A DNA stretch of 7,615 nt, taken from contig JAKPCP010000044.1 of assembly GCA_029553225.1 (NCBI GenBank), forward strand, positions 1 to 7,615, given 5' to 3'. The notes beneath the pieces are model-generated. The model saw nothing but the letters and a program-made list of their open reading frames with translations, was not told the origin of the DNA and searched no databases. The stretch comes from a bacterium. Lineage in GTDB: Bacteria > Patescibacteriota > Minisyncoccia > Minisyncoccales > GWA2-38-27. This document shows positions 1-5,924 of this stretch, one piece after another. A program made the position numbers and the translations under genes. Numbering within the stretch: position 1 is the stretch's first letter; every line of letters starts with the position of its first letter.

Positions 1-627
1 CTTGCGGTAAAAGAAAAAGGCGGAGATCCAGATACTAATTATAAATTGCGTTTGGCTATTGAACAGGCAAAAAGCGTTAATATGCCAAAGGATAATATTG
101 ATAGGGCTATTCAGAGAGGTTTAGGAAAAGTGGAAGGAGAAAATTTAGAAGAGTTTATTTTTGAGGCTTTTGGTCCGGGAGGTATAGCAATTATTATAGA
201 AGGAATTACTGATAATAAAAACAGGTCTCTTTTAGAAGTTAAAAAAATTTTAAATCAGTATAATGGGAAATTAGCTAACGAGGGTTCGGTAAGATGGCTT
301 TTTGAAAGGAAGGGAGTGATAAATATAAATAAAGATGAGCAAGAAATAGATAAAGAAGAATTAGAATTAAAAGTGATTGAAGCGGGCGCTGAAGATTTTT
401 CTTGGAAAGATAATTTTTTAGAAGTTTATACCTCGTCTCAAGATTTGGAAAAAGTGAAAAAAGAATTAGAAAATATGGGAATAAAAATTGAATCTGCCTC
501 TTTTGATTTTGTGCCAAAAGAAACAGTTGAAGTAAAAGAAAGTGATAAAGAAACAATAGAAAAACTTTTTGAAGATTTGGACGAAAATGATTCAGTTCAA
601 AATATTTATACAAATGTTAAATTTTAA
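1..627 (+). CDS. yebC: YebC/TACO1-family protein, 5' partial
   Basis: The reading frame is open from the first base and family similarity begins immediately, so the gene starts upstream of the window. The TTG at 46 lies inside the conserved region and is not the start. Of the 208 residues visible, YebC hallmarks are GGDPDTN (7-13), NMPKDNIDRAI (27-37), FEAFGPGG (54-61), TDNKNRS (70-76) and GSVRWLFERKG (95-105), followed by the acidic alpha/beta C-terminal part. Family members are usually about 240-250 residues, so roughly 35-40 N-terminal residues are missing. The family was long annotated as a DNA-binding transcriptional regulator. Work on YebC2 and mitochondrial TACO1 instead points to a ribosome-associated translation factor that helps at proline-rich stretches; which role applies here cannot be read from sequence. 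It ends in TAA 10 bp before ruvC, a common bacterial adjacency, and the two are probably co-transcribed. Confidence 0.95.
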   Translation, partial: LAVKEKGGDPDTNYKLRLAIEQAKSVNMPKDNIDRAIQRGLGKVEGENLEEFIFEAFGPGGIAIIIEGITDNKNRSLLEVKKILNQYNGKLANEGSVRWLFERKGVININKDEQEIDKEELELKVIEAGAEDFSWKDNFLEVYTSSQDLEKVKKELENMGIKIESASFDFVPKETVEVKESDKETIEKLFEDLDENDSVQNIYTNVKF

Positions 628-637
628 AATTTAAAAT

Positions 638-1138
638 ATGATTGTTTTAGGGATAGATCCAGGCACAGCGACAACAGGATTCGGAATTTTGGAAAAAAAG
701 GGAAAACAAATTAAAGTGCTTAATTATGGATGTATTATTACAGACCCTTATTTTTCTGACGGCGAGAGGTTAAAAAAAATTAATAAAGAAATAAATAATC
801 TTATAAAAAAATATAATCCAGATGTTATATCTATTGAAAGTTTGTATTTTTTTAAAAATTTAAAAACAGCAATGCCGGTAAGCCAAGCAAAAGGAGTGAT
901 TCTTTTAGCAGCTGCAAATAAAAAAATACCAGTTTTTGAATTTACACCATTACAAGTAAAAATGGCGATAACAGGATATGGAAAAGCAGAAAAAAATCAA
1001 GTGCAAAAAATGATTAAAAAAATTCTAAATTTAGAGGAAAAACCAAAGGATAAAAATAAAAGAAAAGATGATGCAAGCGATGCTTTAGGAATTGCCTTAT
1101 GTTATCTTTTATCGGAAAGTAAAATTAATTTATCTTAA
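638..1138 (+). CDS. ruvC: Crossover junction endodeoxyribonuclease RuvC
   Basis: This encodes the dimeric nuclease that resolves Holliday junctions by paired nicks, normally working with the RuvAB branch-migration motor. The protein is 166 residues, normal for RuvC. The RNase H-like fold opens with VLGIDPGTATTGFG, and the four acidic metal-binding residues can be placed: D7 in GIDPG, E67 in SIESLY, and D145 and D148 in the C-terminal DDASDALGIA helix. The central FFKN...AMPVSQAKG stretch (71-86) is the usual substrate-contact region. The ATG follows yebC by 10 bp, and the 20 bases before it are only A and T, so there is no Shine-Dalgarno sequence; the start is set by the family's N-terminus. 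ruvA and ruvB, often next in line, are not here: tyrS converges instead and overlaps the last 14 bp. All catalytic residues are present, so it should be active. Confidence 0.97.
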   Translation: MIVLGIDPGTATTGFGILEKKGKQIKVLNYGCIITDPYFSDGERLKKINKEINNLIKKYNPDVISIESLYFFKNLKTAMPVSQAKGVILLAAANKKIPVFEFTPLQVKMAITGYGKAEKNQVQKMIKKILNLEEKPKDKNKRKDDASDALGIALCYLLSESKINLS

Positions 1139-2321
1139 TAAATTTTCTTTTTCCAACTTGGATTATCATTCCTTTTTTAATTTCTATATTTTTTTTCCAA
1201 TCGTTTAAAACTTTATTGTCTATTTTAACAGCGTTTTGCAAAATTAATCTTTTTGCTTCTGATTTTGATGGCGCAAGCCCTGTTTTTACTAATAAATCAA
1301 GAAAAGGAATATTTTTTTCATTAATTTTAATTTCTTTTGTTTTAGTTGGAATCTCTTTTTTTACAAAAATTTTATTAAATTCTTTTTCTGCTTCGTCTGC
1401 TTCTTTTTTATTGTAATAATTTTTAATAATTTCTTTTGCTAATTTTATTTTTATTTCTTTTGGGTTTACTTTTTTAGAAGATAAATCTTTTTCAATTTTT
1501 TTAATTTCTTTTAAAGGAACATCAGTACATAATTCAAGATAATGGGGGATTAATTCATCTTTCATTGACATAATTTTTCCAAATATATCAAAAGGTTTAT
1601 CTATAATAGTAATAATATTTCCCCAACTGGTAGACATTTTTCTGCCATCTGTTCCATAAAGCATTTTTAAAGTAATAATATCTTGCTGCGGTTGATTAAA
1701 TATTTTTTGAATTTCTCTGCCAGTTTTTAGATTAAATAATTGATCAGAGCCACCGATTTCAATATCTGCCTTTACCATAACCGAGTCATACCCCTGAAGC
1801 AAAGGATAAAGCAATTCATGCAATCCTATTGGCTTATTGCTGTCCCATCTCTCTTTAAAATTTTTTCTTTGAATCATTTGCTGGGCTGTAAAATTCATTG
1901 CTAAAGAAATAATTTCTTTTAATTTCATTTTATTAAACCATTCGCTATTGTAATGAATTTCTGTTTTTTCTAAATTTATTATTTTTCTAATCTGCTCCTT
2001 GTAGCTTTTCATATTTTCTTTAATCTCTTTTTCAGACAAAGGTTTTCTCATTGCTTGCTTATCAGAAGCGTCTCCGATTTGAGCGGTAAAATCACCAATA
2101 ATTAATATAATTTGATGCCCTAATTCTTGAAATTGTTTTAATTTCTGAAATTGGAGTGCTCTTCCAATATGAATTTTGGGACCAGTTGGATCAATACCAA
2201 GTTTTACTCTGAGTTTTTTGCCAGATTTTAATTTTTGAACTAAACTTTTCTTTTCTATAATTTCTTCAACTCCTTTTGAGATTAATTCTTTAATTTTTTT
2301 ATCATCGGTATTGATTTTCAT
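1125..2321 (-). CDS. tyrS: Tyrosyl-tRNA synthetase
   Basis: This cytoplasmic class I aminoacyl-tRNA synthetase charges tRNA-Tyr with tyrosine using ATP. The 398-residue product has a Rossmann catalytic domain with LGIDPTGPKIHIGRA (41-55, carrying the HIGH-type signature HIGR at 51-54). The tyrosine-pocket elements are QGYD (176-179) and GGSDQ (190-194), and the KMSKS-loop variant KMSTS is at 228-232. A C-terminal S4 RNA-binding domain (about 338-398) supports TyrRS over TrpRS. The KMSKS-like loop and roughly 400-residue length resemble the TyrZ-type subgroup. The frame stays open upstream to 2396, but those 25 extra residues lie inside the neighbouring cell-wall gene and look unlike the family. 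The ATG at 2321 (MKINTDDKKI) is therefore preferred. It diverges from the PBP gene across 39 bp and converges on ruvC with overlapping ends. No T-box leader could fit in so short an upstream region. Confidence 0.96.
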   Translation of the reverse strand: MKINTDDKKIKELISKGVEEIIEKKSLVQKLKSGKKLRVKLGIDPTGPKIHIGRALQFQKLKQFQELGHQIILIIGDFTAQIGDASDKQAMRKPLSEKEIKENMKSYKEQIRKIINLEKTEIHYNSEWFNKMKLKEIISLAMNFTAQQMIQRKNFKERWDSNKPIGLHELLYPLLQGYDSVMVKADIEIGGSDQLFNLKTGREIQKIFNQPQQDIITLKMLYGTDGRKMSTSWGNIITIIDKPFDIFGKIMSMKDELIPHYLELCTDVPLKEIKKIEKDLSSKKVNPKEIKIKLAKEIIKNYYNKKEADEAEKEFNKIFVKKEIPTKTKEIKINEKNIPFLDLLVKTGLAPSKSEAKRLILQNAVKIDNKVLNDWKKNIEIKKGMIIQVGKRKFIKIN

Positions 2322-2339
2322 ATTTTTAAATTGTATTAT
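2311..2339 (+). promoter_or_regulatory. Candidate sigma70-type promoter for the PBP gene
   Basis: TTGATT (2311-2316, 4 of 6 against TTGACA) and TATTAT (2334-2339, 5 of 6 against TATAAT) are separated by exactly 17 bp, about 20 bp before the PBP start codon at 2361. The -35 would lie inside the first codons of tyrS. The -10 overlaps the candidate tyrS -10 on the other strand, so the two genes may compete for polymerase. Sequence match only; no transcript evidence. Confidence 0.4.
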
Positions 2340-2340
2340 A
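2335..2340 (-). promoter_or_regulatory. Candidate -10 box for tyrS
   Basis: Read on the minus strand, these bases are a perfect TATAAT, 13 bases before the tyrS ATG. Transcription starting about 7 bases downstream would leave a leader of only some 7 nt. No good -35 lies at 16-18 bp; the best match, TTTACA (2358-2353), is only 12 bp away. In DNA this A/T-rich a six-base match can arise by chance, so this rests mostly on position: it is the only non-coding DNA between the divergent starts. Confidence 0.4.
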
Positions 2341-2360
2341 AAAAAATAAATTTGTAAAAT

Positions 2361-4307
2361 ATGCCTCAAAGAAAATATCGCCGAGAAGTTTATCATAAAG
2401 AAATGCGTTATAGAAAGTTAAAATACTTTCTTTTTGGCGTTTTTGTTTTATTTTCTCTTTGCTTAATTTTTGGATTGATTCTTTTTATTTATATTACCAA
2501 AGATTTTCCAAGACCGGAAAGATTTACAGAAAGAACATTTGTACAATCAACTAAAATTTATGACAGGACTGGAAAAATTTTGCTTTACGAATTTTATGGA
2601 GAAGAGAAACGAGAAATTATACCATTATCAGATGTGCCAGAGTATTTAAAACAAGCGCTTATTGCGACTGAGGATGCAAAATTTTATTCTCATCATGGCA
2701 TTGATACAAGAGCGATTTTTCGATCTTTTTTAGCTAATTTAAAGTTAAAAAAACCTGCTTTTGGCGGTTCTACAATTAGCCAGCAATTAATTCGTTCTAC
2801 TTTTTTAACTCCGGAAAAAACAATTAAAAGAAAAGTAAGAGAAATTATTTTAACATTGGAACTTGAAAGACGTTATTCTAAAGACCAAATTTTAGAATGG
2901 TACATAAACCAAATTCCTTTTGGGCCTAATCTTTATGGAGTAGAATCTGCTTCTAAAGCTTTTTTTGGAAAAGAAGCAAAAAATTTATCTTTATCTGAAT
3001 CTGCAATTTTAGCAGCGCTTGTTCAATCTCCAAGTTATCTTTCTCCGTTTGGTTCTCATCGAGATGAACTCCTTTCAAGGAGAGATTATGTGTTAAATAG
3101 AATGGTGGAAGAACATTATATAACAAAAGAAGAAGCTGATAAAGCAAAACAAGAAGAAATAAAATTTCTTGAAAAAGGAAAAACAATATTAGCTCCTCAC
3201 TTTGTTTTTTACGTTGAAGATTATCTTATTGATAAATACGGAAGAGATTTTTTAGAAAAAGGAGGATTAAAAATTTATACAACTCTGGATTGGGACCTGC
3301 AAAGATATTCAGAACAAGTTATTAAAGAGGGAGTTGAAAAAAATAAAAAAGCATATCATGCTTATAATGCAGCAATGGTTGCAATTGATCCCAAAACAGG
3401 GGAAATTTTATCAATGATCGGTTCAGCGGATTGGTTTGCTGATCCTTATCCTCCGGGTTGTATTTCTGGTAAAAATTGTTTATTTGATCCAAAAGTTAAT
3501 GTTGCTACTTATGGAATCGGACGTCAGCCTGGTTCTGCACTAAAACCAATTGTTTATGCAACTGCTTTTGAAAAGGGTTATAACGATAAAACAATAGTTG
3601 TTGATGAGCTTACTAATTTTGGAATATATGGCGGAAAACCATACATTCCTTATAATTATGATAGAAGGTTTAGGGGACCTGTTACTTTAAGACAAGCATT
3701 GGCTCAATCTTTGAATGTGCCTTCAGTAAAAGTTTTAAATTCTTTAGCTGGATTAGAAGACAGTATTGAAAAAGCAAAAAAAATGGGAATAACAACATTT
3801 AATAAACCAGCCTCTTATTATGGGCTTTCTATTGTTTTGGGCGGGGGAGAGGTAAAATTATTAGATTTAGTTTCTGCTTATGGGGTTTTTGCAACAGAGG
3901 GATTAAGATATCCTCCTATATCAATTTTAAGAATTGAAGACGCAAATGGAAATATTATTGAAGAAAATAAAAAAGACGCAAGAAGAGTTTTAGATCCACA
4001 AGCAGCAAGATTAATAAACGATATTTTATCTGATAATGAAGCGCGAGCTCCGATATTTGGCAGAAATTCAGCAATGTATTTTGAAGATTATCAAGTAGCA
4101 GTAAAAACAGGAACAACTTCTGATTTTAAAGATGGATGGATAATTGGATATACTCCTTCTATTGTTGTTGGTATTTGGACAGGAAATAGTAATAACGAAC
4201 CTACTGTAGGCGCACTGGCAATTAACTTATCTGGAGATATGTGGCATAAAATTATGGAAAAGTTTCTTACAACTCATCCCAAAGAATATTTTAATAAGCC
4301 ATATTAA
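2361..4307 (+). CDS. Class A penicillin-binding protein (PBP1A-type glycosyltransferase/transpeptidase)
   Basis: This bifunctional enzyme polymerises lipid II glycan chains and cross-links their peptides on the outer face of the membrane. The 648 residues comprise a short Lys/Arg/Tyr-rich cytoplasmic tail (1-21), one membrane anchor (about 22-45), the GT51 glycosyltransferase and the transpeptidase. GT51 motifs are ATEDAKFYSHHG (102-113, catalytic E104), GGSTISQQL (135-143), RKVRE (157-161) and QILEWYINQ (176-184, second glutamate E179). Transpeptidase motifs are SALK (392-395, nucleophile S392), SLN (450-452) and KTG (582-584). Every catalytic motif is intact. The protein ends soon after the transpeptidase, with no FN3, PASTA or long C-terminal tail. 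C366 and C373 flank a short insertion before the active serine and could form a disulfide. The ATG at 2361 gives the normal tail-plus-anchor arrangement and lies 39 bp from the divergent tyrS. No elongation or division gene is adjacent to suggest which complex it serves. Confidence 0.96.
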   Translation: MPQRKYRREVYHKEMRYRKLKYFLFGVFVLFSLCLIFGLILFIYITKDFPRPERFTERTFVQSTKIYDRTGKILLYEFYGEEKREIIPLSDVPEYLKQALIATEDAKFYSHHGIDTRAIFRSFLANLKLKKPAFGGSTISQQLIRSTFLTPEKTIKRKVREIILTLELERRYSKDQILEWYINQIPFGPNLYGVESASKAFFGKEAKNLSLSESAILAALVQSPSYLSPFGSHRDELLSRRDYVLNRMVEEHYITKEEADKAKQEEIKFLEKGKTILAPHFVFYVEDYLIDKYGRDFLEKGGLKIYTTLDWDLQRYSEQVIKEGVEKNKKAYHAYNAAMVAIDPKTGEILSMIGSADWFADPYPPGCISGKNCLFDPKVNVATYGIGRQPGSALKPIVYATAFEKGYNDKTIVVDELTNFGIYGGKPYIPYNYDRRFRGPVTLRQALAQSLNVPSVKVLNSLAGLEDSIEKAKKMGITTFNKPASYYGLSIVLGGGEVKLLDLVSAYGVFATEGLRYPPISILRIEDANGNIIEENKKDARRVLDPQAARLINDILSDNEARAPIFGRNSAMYFEDYQVAVKTGTTSDFKDGWIIGYTPSIVVGIWTGNSNNEPTVGALAINLSGDMWHKIMEKFLTTHPKEYFNKPY

Positions 4308-4308
4308 G

Positions 4309-4338
4309 TTTTCATTTATTTTTAAATTATGATAAAAT
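4309..4338 (+). promoter_or_regulatory. Candidate promoter for the secretion-like gene cluster
   Basis: The 61-bp gap after the PBP gene is the longest in the window and precedes four closely spaced genes. It contains TTTTCA (4309-4314, 4 of 6 for a -35) and TAAAAT (4333-4338, 5 of 6 for a -10) with 18 bp between. An overlapping TATGAT at 4328-4333 is an alternative -10. The start codon is at 4369, so a leader of about 24 nt would result. A 10-bp palindrome, TTAATATTAA, lies just downstream at 4342-4351. No hairpin terminator for the PBP gene is visible here, so read-through from it is also possible. Confidence 0.3.
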
Positions 4339-4368
4339 ATCTTAATATTAAAAATAATTTTTAAAAAT

Positions 4369-4833
4369 ATGGTAGATTATCCAAGAAAACAATTATGGGA
4401 AATTTATGAAAATCTTCCAGAAGACTTAAGGCATGCAATATTTGCTGAAGAAAACTCAGATAAAATATATGATATTTGTGTAAGGAATGGAGTAAATGAA
4501 GATAATAAAATTTCTGAAATTGCAAAATATACTGGTTATGTAATGTTGGGAGTTTTGCCTCCTGATGAATTAGAAAAAACAATTAAAGAGGAATTAAATT
4601 TAGAAGAAAAAATAGCTAAGCAAATTGCTTGGGAAATTTCACGATTTGTTTTTTTTCCAATAAAAAATAGTTTGGAACTTTTATATAAAATAGAAATTAC
4701 CCCAAAAGGAAAACCTGGAGGAGAAGGGGAAAACAAAGAGAGCGTTGAAATTAAACATTTAACAGATGAAGAGTTTAAAGAAAAAATGGAAAAAGAGCAA
4801 AAAGGAGATATTTATAGGGAACCAATTGAATAA
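4369..4833 (+). CDS. Uncharacterised 154-residue soluble protein at the head of the T4SS-like cluster
   Basis: I do not recognise a named family. The protein has no signal peptide or membrane segment and looks almost wholly helical. Residues 1-110 read as a packed helical domain, with ENLPEDLRHAIFAEENSD (14-31), a hydrophobic YTGYVMLGVLPPDEL (54-68) and KQIAWEISRFVFFPIKNSL (84-102). A Gly/Lys-rich linker (about 112-124) then leads to a highly charged tail (125-154). The codon make-up and A/T-rich style match its neighbours, and the frame is long and uninterrupted, which supports a real gene. The ATG at 4369 follows AAAAT, the same context as most starts here. It lies 41 bp before the PrgI gene on the same strand, and proteins of this general look recur in Parcubacteria genomes (memory, unverified). 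A cytoplasmic accessory or adaptor role in the secretion-like machine is only a guess from position. Confidence 0.8.
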   Translation: MVDYPRKQLWEIYENLPEDLRHAIFAEENSDKIYDICVRNGVNEDNKISEIAKYTGYVMLGVLPPDELEKTIKEELNLEEKIAKQIAWEISRFVFFPIKNSLELLYKIEITPKGKPGGEGENKESVEIKHLTDEEFKEKMEKEQKGDIYREPIE

Positions 4834-4868
4834 AAATAATTAAAAATAATTAAATAAAAATTTTATTT
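4831..4868. repeat. Tandem 10-mer and short inverted repeat before the prgI gene
   Basis: TAAAAATAAT occurs twice end to end (4831-4840 and 4841-4850), with the first copy supplying the stop codon of the upstream gene. Next comes AAATAAAA / TTTTATTT (4852-4859 and 4861-4868), an inverted repeat with one centre base. It is too tight to make a good RNA hairpin and contains no G or C, so it is not a convincing terminator. It may simply be low-complexity A/T sequence. Confidence 0.5.
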
Positions 4869-4874
4869 TAAAAT

Positions 4875-5261
4875 ATGGAACACACTGTTCCGCAATTTAT
4901 TGAAAGAGAACCACCAATAGTTGGGCCAATGACTTTTAAGCAATTTATTTTTATAGGAGTTGCCGGCGCTTTTTGTATTTTTATTTATTTTTTTATTCCT
5001 TTAACTTATTTTATAATAATTGCGGTAATTGTAATGGGATTTGCTATTGCTCTAGCTTTTGTAAAAATTCAGAGCATCCCTTTACCAATTTATTTAAAAA
5101 ATTTTTTTCTGTTTCTTTTTAAACCAAAAATTTATCTTTGGAAAAAAGAGACAACACCTACTGTGATTTATAAAAAAGAAAGCGAATTAAAAACCCAAAA
5201 CATTGAAGAAAATAAAGGTTATTTAAATAAATTATTTACTTTTGTTCAAACAAAAAAATAA
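4875..5261 (+). CDS. prgI: PrgI-family type IV secretion membrane protein (VirB3-like)
   Basis: PrgI proteins are small inner-membrane parts of conjugative type IV secretion systems in Gram-positive bacteria and CPR, occupying the position and topology of VirB3 beside the VirB4 ATPase. The 128 residues begin with the family-like HTVPQFIEREPPIVGPMTFKQF (3-24). Two close membrane helices follow (about 22-41 and 43-63) with a tight turn at the conserved-looking IPLTY. An amphipathic stretch PIYLKNFFLFLFKPKIYLWKK (71-91) is next, then a polar cytoplasmic tail. Both the length and the short double-spanning hairpin fit the family. The ATG at 4875 follows AAAAT with no Shine-Dalgarno sequence. The next gene starts 11 bp downstream, and the PrgI, TraC-like, VirB4 order strongly supports the call. 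No gene for a pilin, VirB6-like channel or relaxase lies within view. Confidence 0.88.
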   Translation: MEHTVPQFIEREPPIVGPMTFKQFIFIGVAGAFCIFIYFFIPLTYFIIIAVIVMGFAIALAFVKIQSIPLPIYLKNFFLFLFKPKIYLWKKETTPTVIYKKESELKTQNIEENKGYLNKLFTFVQTKK

Positions 5262-5272
5262 AATAAATAAAA

Positions 5273-5917
5273 ATGCCAGATTCATTACCAACACAAGATT
5301 TTTTAGAGGTTGAAAAAATTAAAAACGGGGTACTTATTTTAAAAAATAAGGGATTAAGAACAATTCTTATAACTTCGTCTTTAAATTTTGCTTTAAAATC
5401 AGACGACGAGCAAAAAGCAATTATTTATCAGTTTCAGAATTTTTTAAATTCTTTAGATTTTTCTTGTCAAATTTTAGTTCAGTCGAGAAGATTAAATTTT
5501 ACTGGTTATATTGATAAATTAAAAGAAATTGAAAAAAATGAAAAAAATGAATTATTAAGAGTTCAAATCTCAGAATATATTAAATTTATAACTAGTATTA
5601 TAAAAGAAGGATTAATTATGCAAAAAAATTTTTTTGTAATAGTTCCTTTTGCGCCAGCAGAAGTAGAAATGATTGATTCAGAAAAAACTAAAAAAATATC
5701 TACAATTTTTACTTTAACCGATGAGCAATTTCAAAGAGCAAGAATTCAGCTTTTACAAAGAACAGAGTTTGTGCTTTTAGGCTTAAGGGCTTGCGGTTTA
5801 GAATGCGCTTTATTAAATAATTTAGAAATTATAGAACTTTTATGGGCGCTTCATCATCCGATAGAAGCAGAAAGAGGTTATTATCCTATTATCCCTCCGG
5901 AATTTGAAAATATATAA
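5273..5917 (+). CDS. TraC-like domain protein, a free-standing VirB4 N-terminal-type domain
   Basis: The 214-residue protein resembles the first N-terminal domain of VirB4/TraC/TrsE-type secretion ATPases but has no Walker A or B motif, so it is not an ATPase by itself. Typical elements are the opening VEKIKNGVLILKNKGLRTIL (13-32), SSLNFALKSDDEQKAII (35-51) and FQNFLNSLDFSCQILVQSRRLN (54-75). A long helical section holds LLRVQISEYIKFI (94-106), then NFFVIVPF (119-126), and the C-terminal LLGLRACGLECALLNNLEIIELL (168-190). It contains no membrane helix and presumably sits on the cytoplasmic face with PrgI and VirB4. It lies 11 bp after prgI and 7 bp before virB4, so the three are almost certainly one transcript. 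The stop at 5915-5917 is clean and virB4 has its own ATG in another frame, so this looks like true separate genes rather than a sequencing frameshift, but both readings should be kept in mind. Confidence 0.85.
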   Translation: MPDSLPTQDFLEVEKIKNGVLILKNKGLRTILITSSLNFALKSDDEQKAIIYQFQNFLNSLDFSCQILVQSRRLNFTGYIDKLKEIEKNEKNELLRVQISEYIKFITSIIKEGLIMQKNFFVIVPFAPAEVEMIDSEKTKKISTIFTLTDEQFQRARIQLLQRTEFVLLGLRACGLECALLNNLEIIELLWALHHPIEAERGYYPIIPPEFENI

Positions 5918-5924
5918 ATTTATT

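Noticed and set aside
46..48. TTG as a possible start for yebC
   Set aside because: Conserved YebC sequence (EKGGDPDTN) lies upstream of it in the same open frame to base 1, so the gene simply begins before the window.
275..613. Minus-strand open frame of 112 codons within yebC
   Set aside because: Leu/Phe-rich mirror of a Lys/Glu-rich gene, a typical shadow in A/T-rich DNA; the plus-strand gene is certain.
1216..1416. Plus-strand open frame of 66 codons opposite tyrS
   Set aside because: Lies wholly within the tyrS C-terminal coding region and has low-complexity Phe/Ser/Leu composition.
2322..2396. A 25-residue N-terminal extension of tyrS from 2396
   Set aside because: It overlaps the PBP coding start, adds hydrophobic residues unlike TyrRS, and the ATG at 2321 gives the family N-terminus.
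2953..3186. Minus-strand open frame of 77 codons within the PBP gene
   Set aside because: Lies opposite certain GT51/transpeptidase coding DNA and reads as a Leu-rich mirror.
4308..4368. Rho-independent terminator after the PBP gene
   Set aside because: Only weak A/T palindromes are present, with no G/C stem followed by a T run.
4361..4736. Two overlapping minus-strand open frames opposite the 154-residue gene
   Set aside because: Low-complexity composition and no start context like that of real genes here; the plus-strand frame has AAAAT-ATG and operon-like placement.
4831..4874. Replication origin or iteron array in the A/T repeats
   Set aside because: Only two 10-base copies, no DnaA-box-like sequence and no replication gene nearby; base composition explains it.
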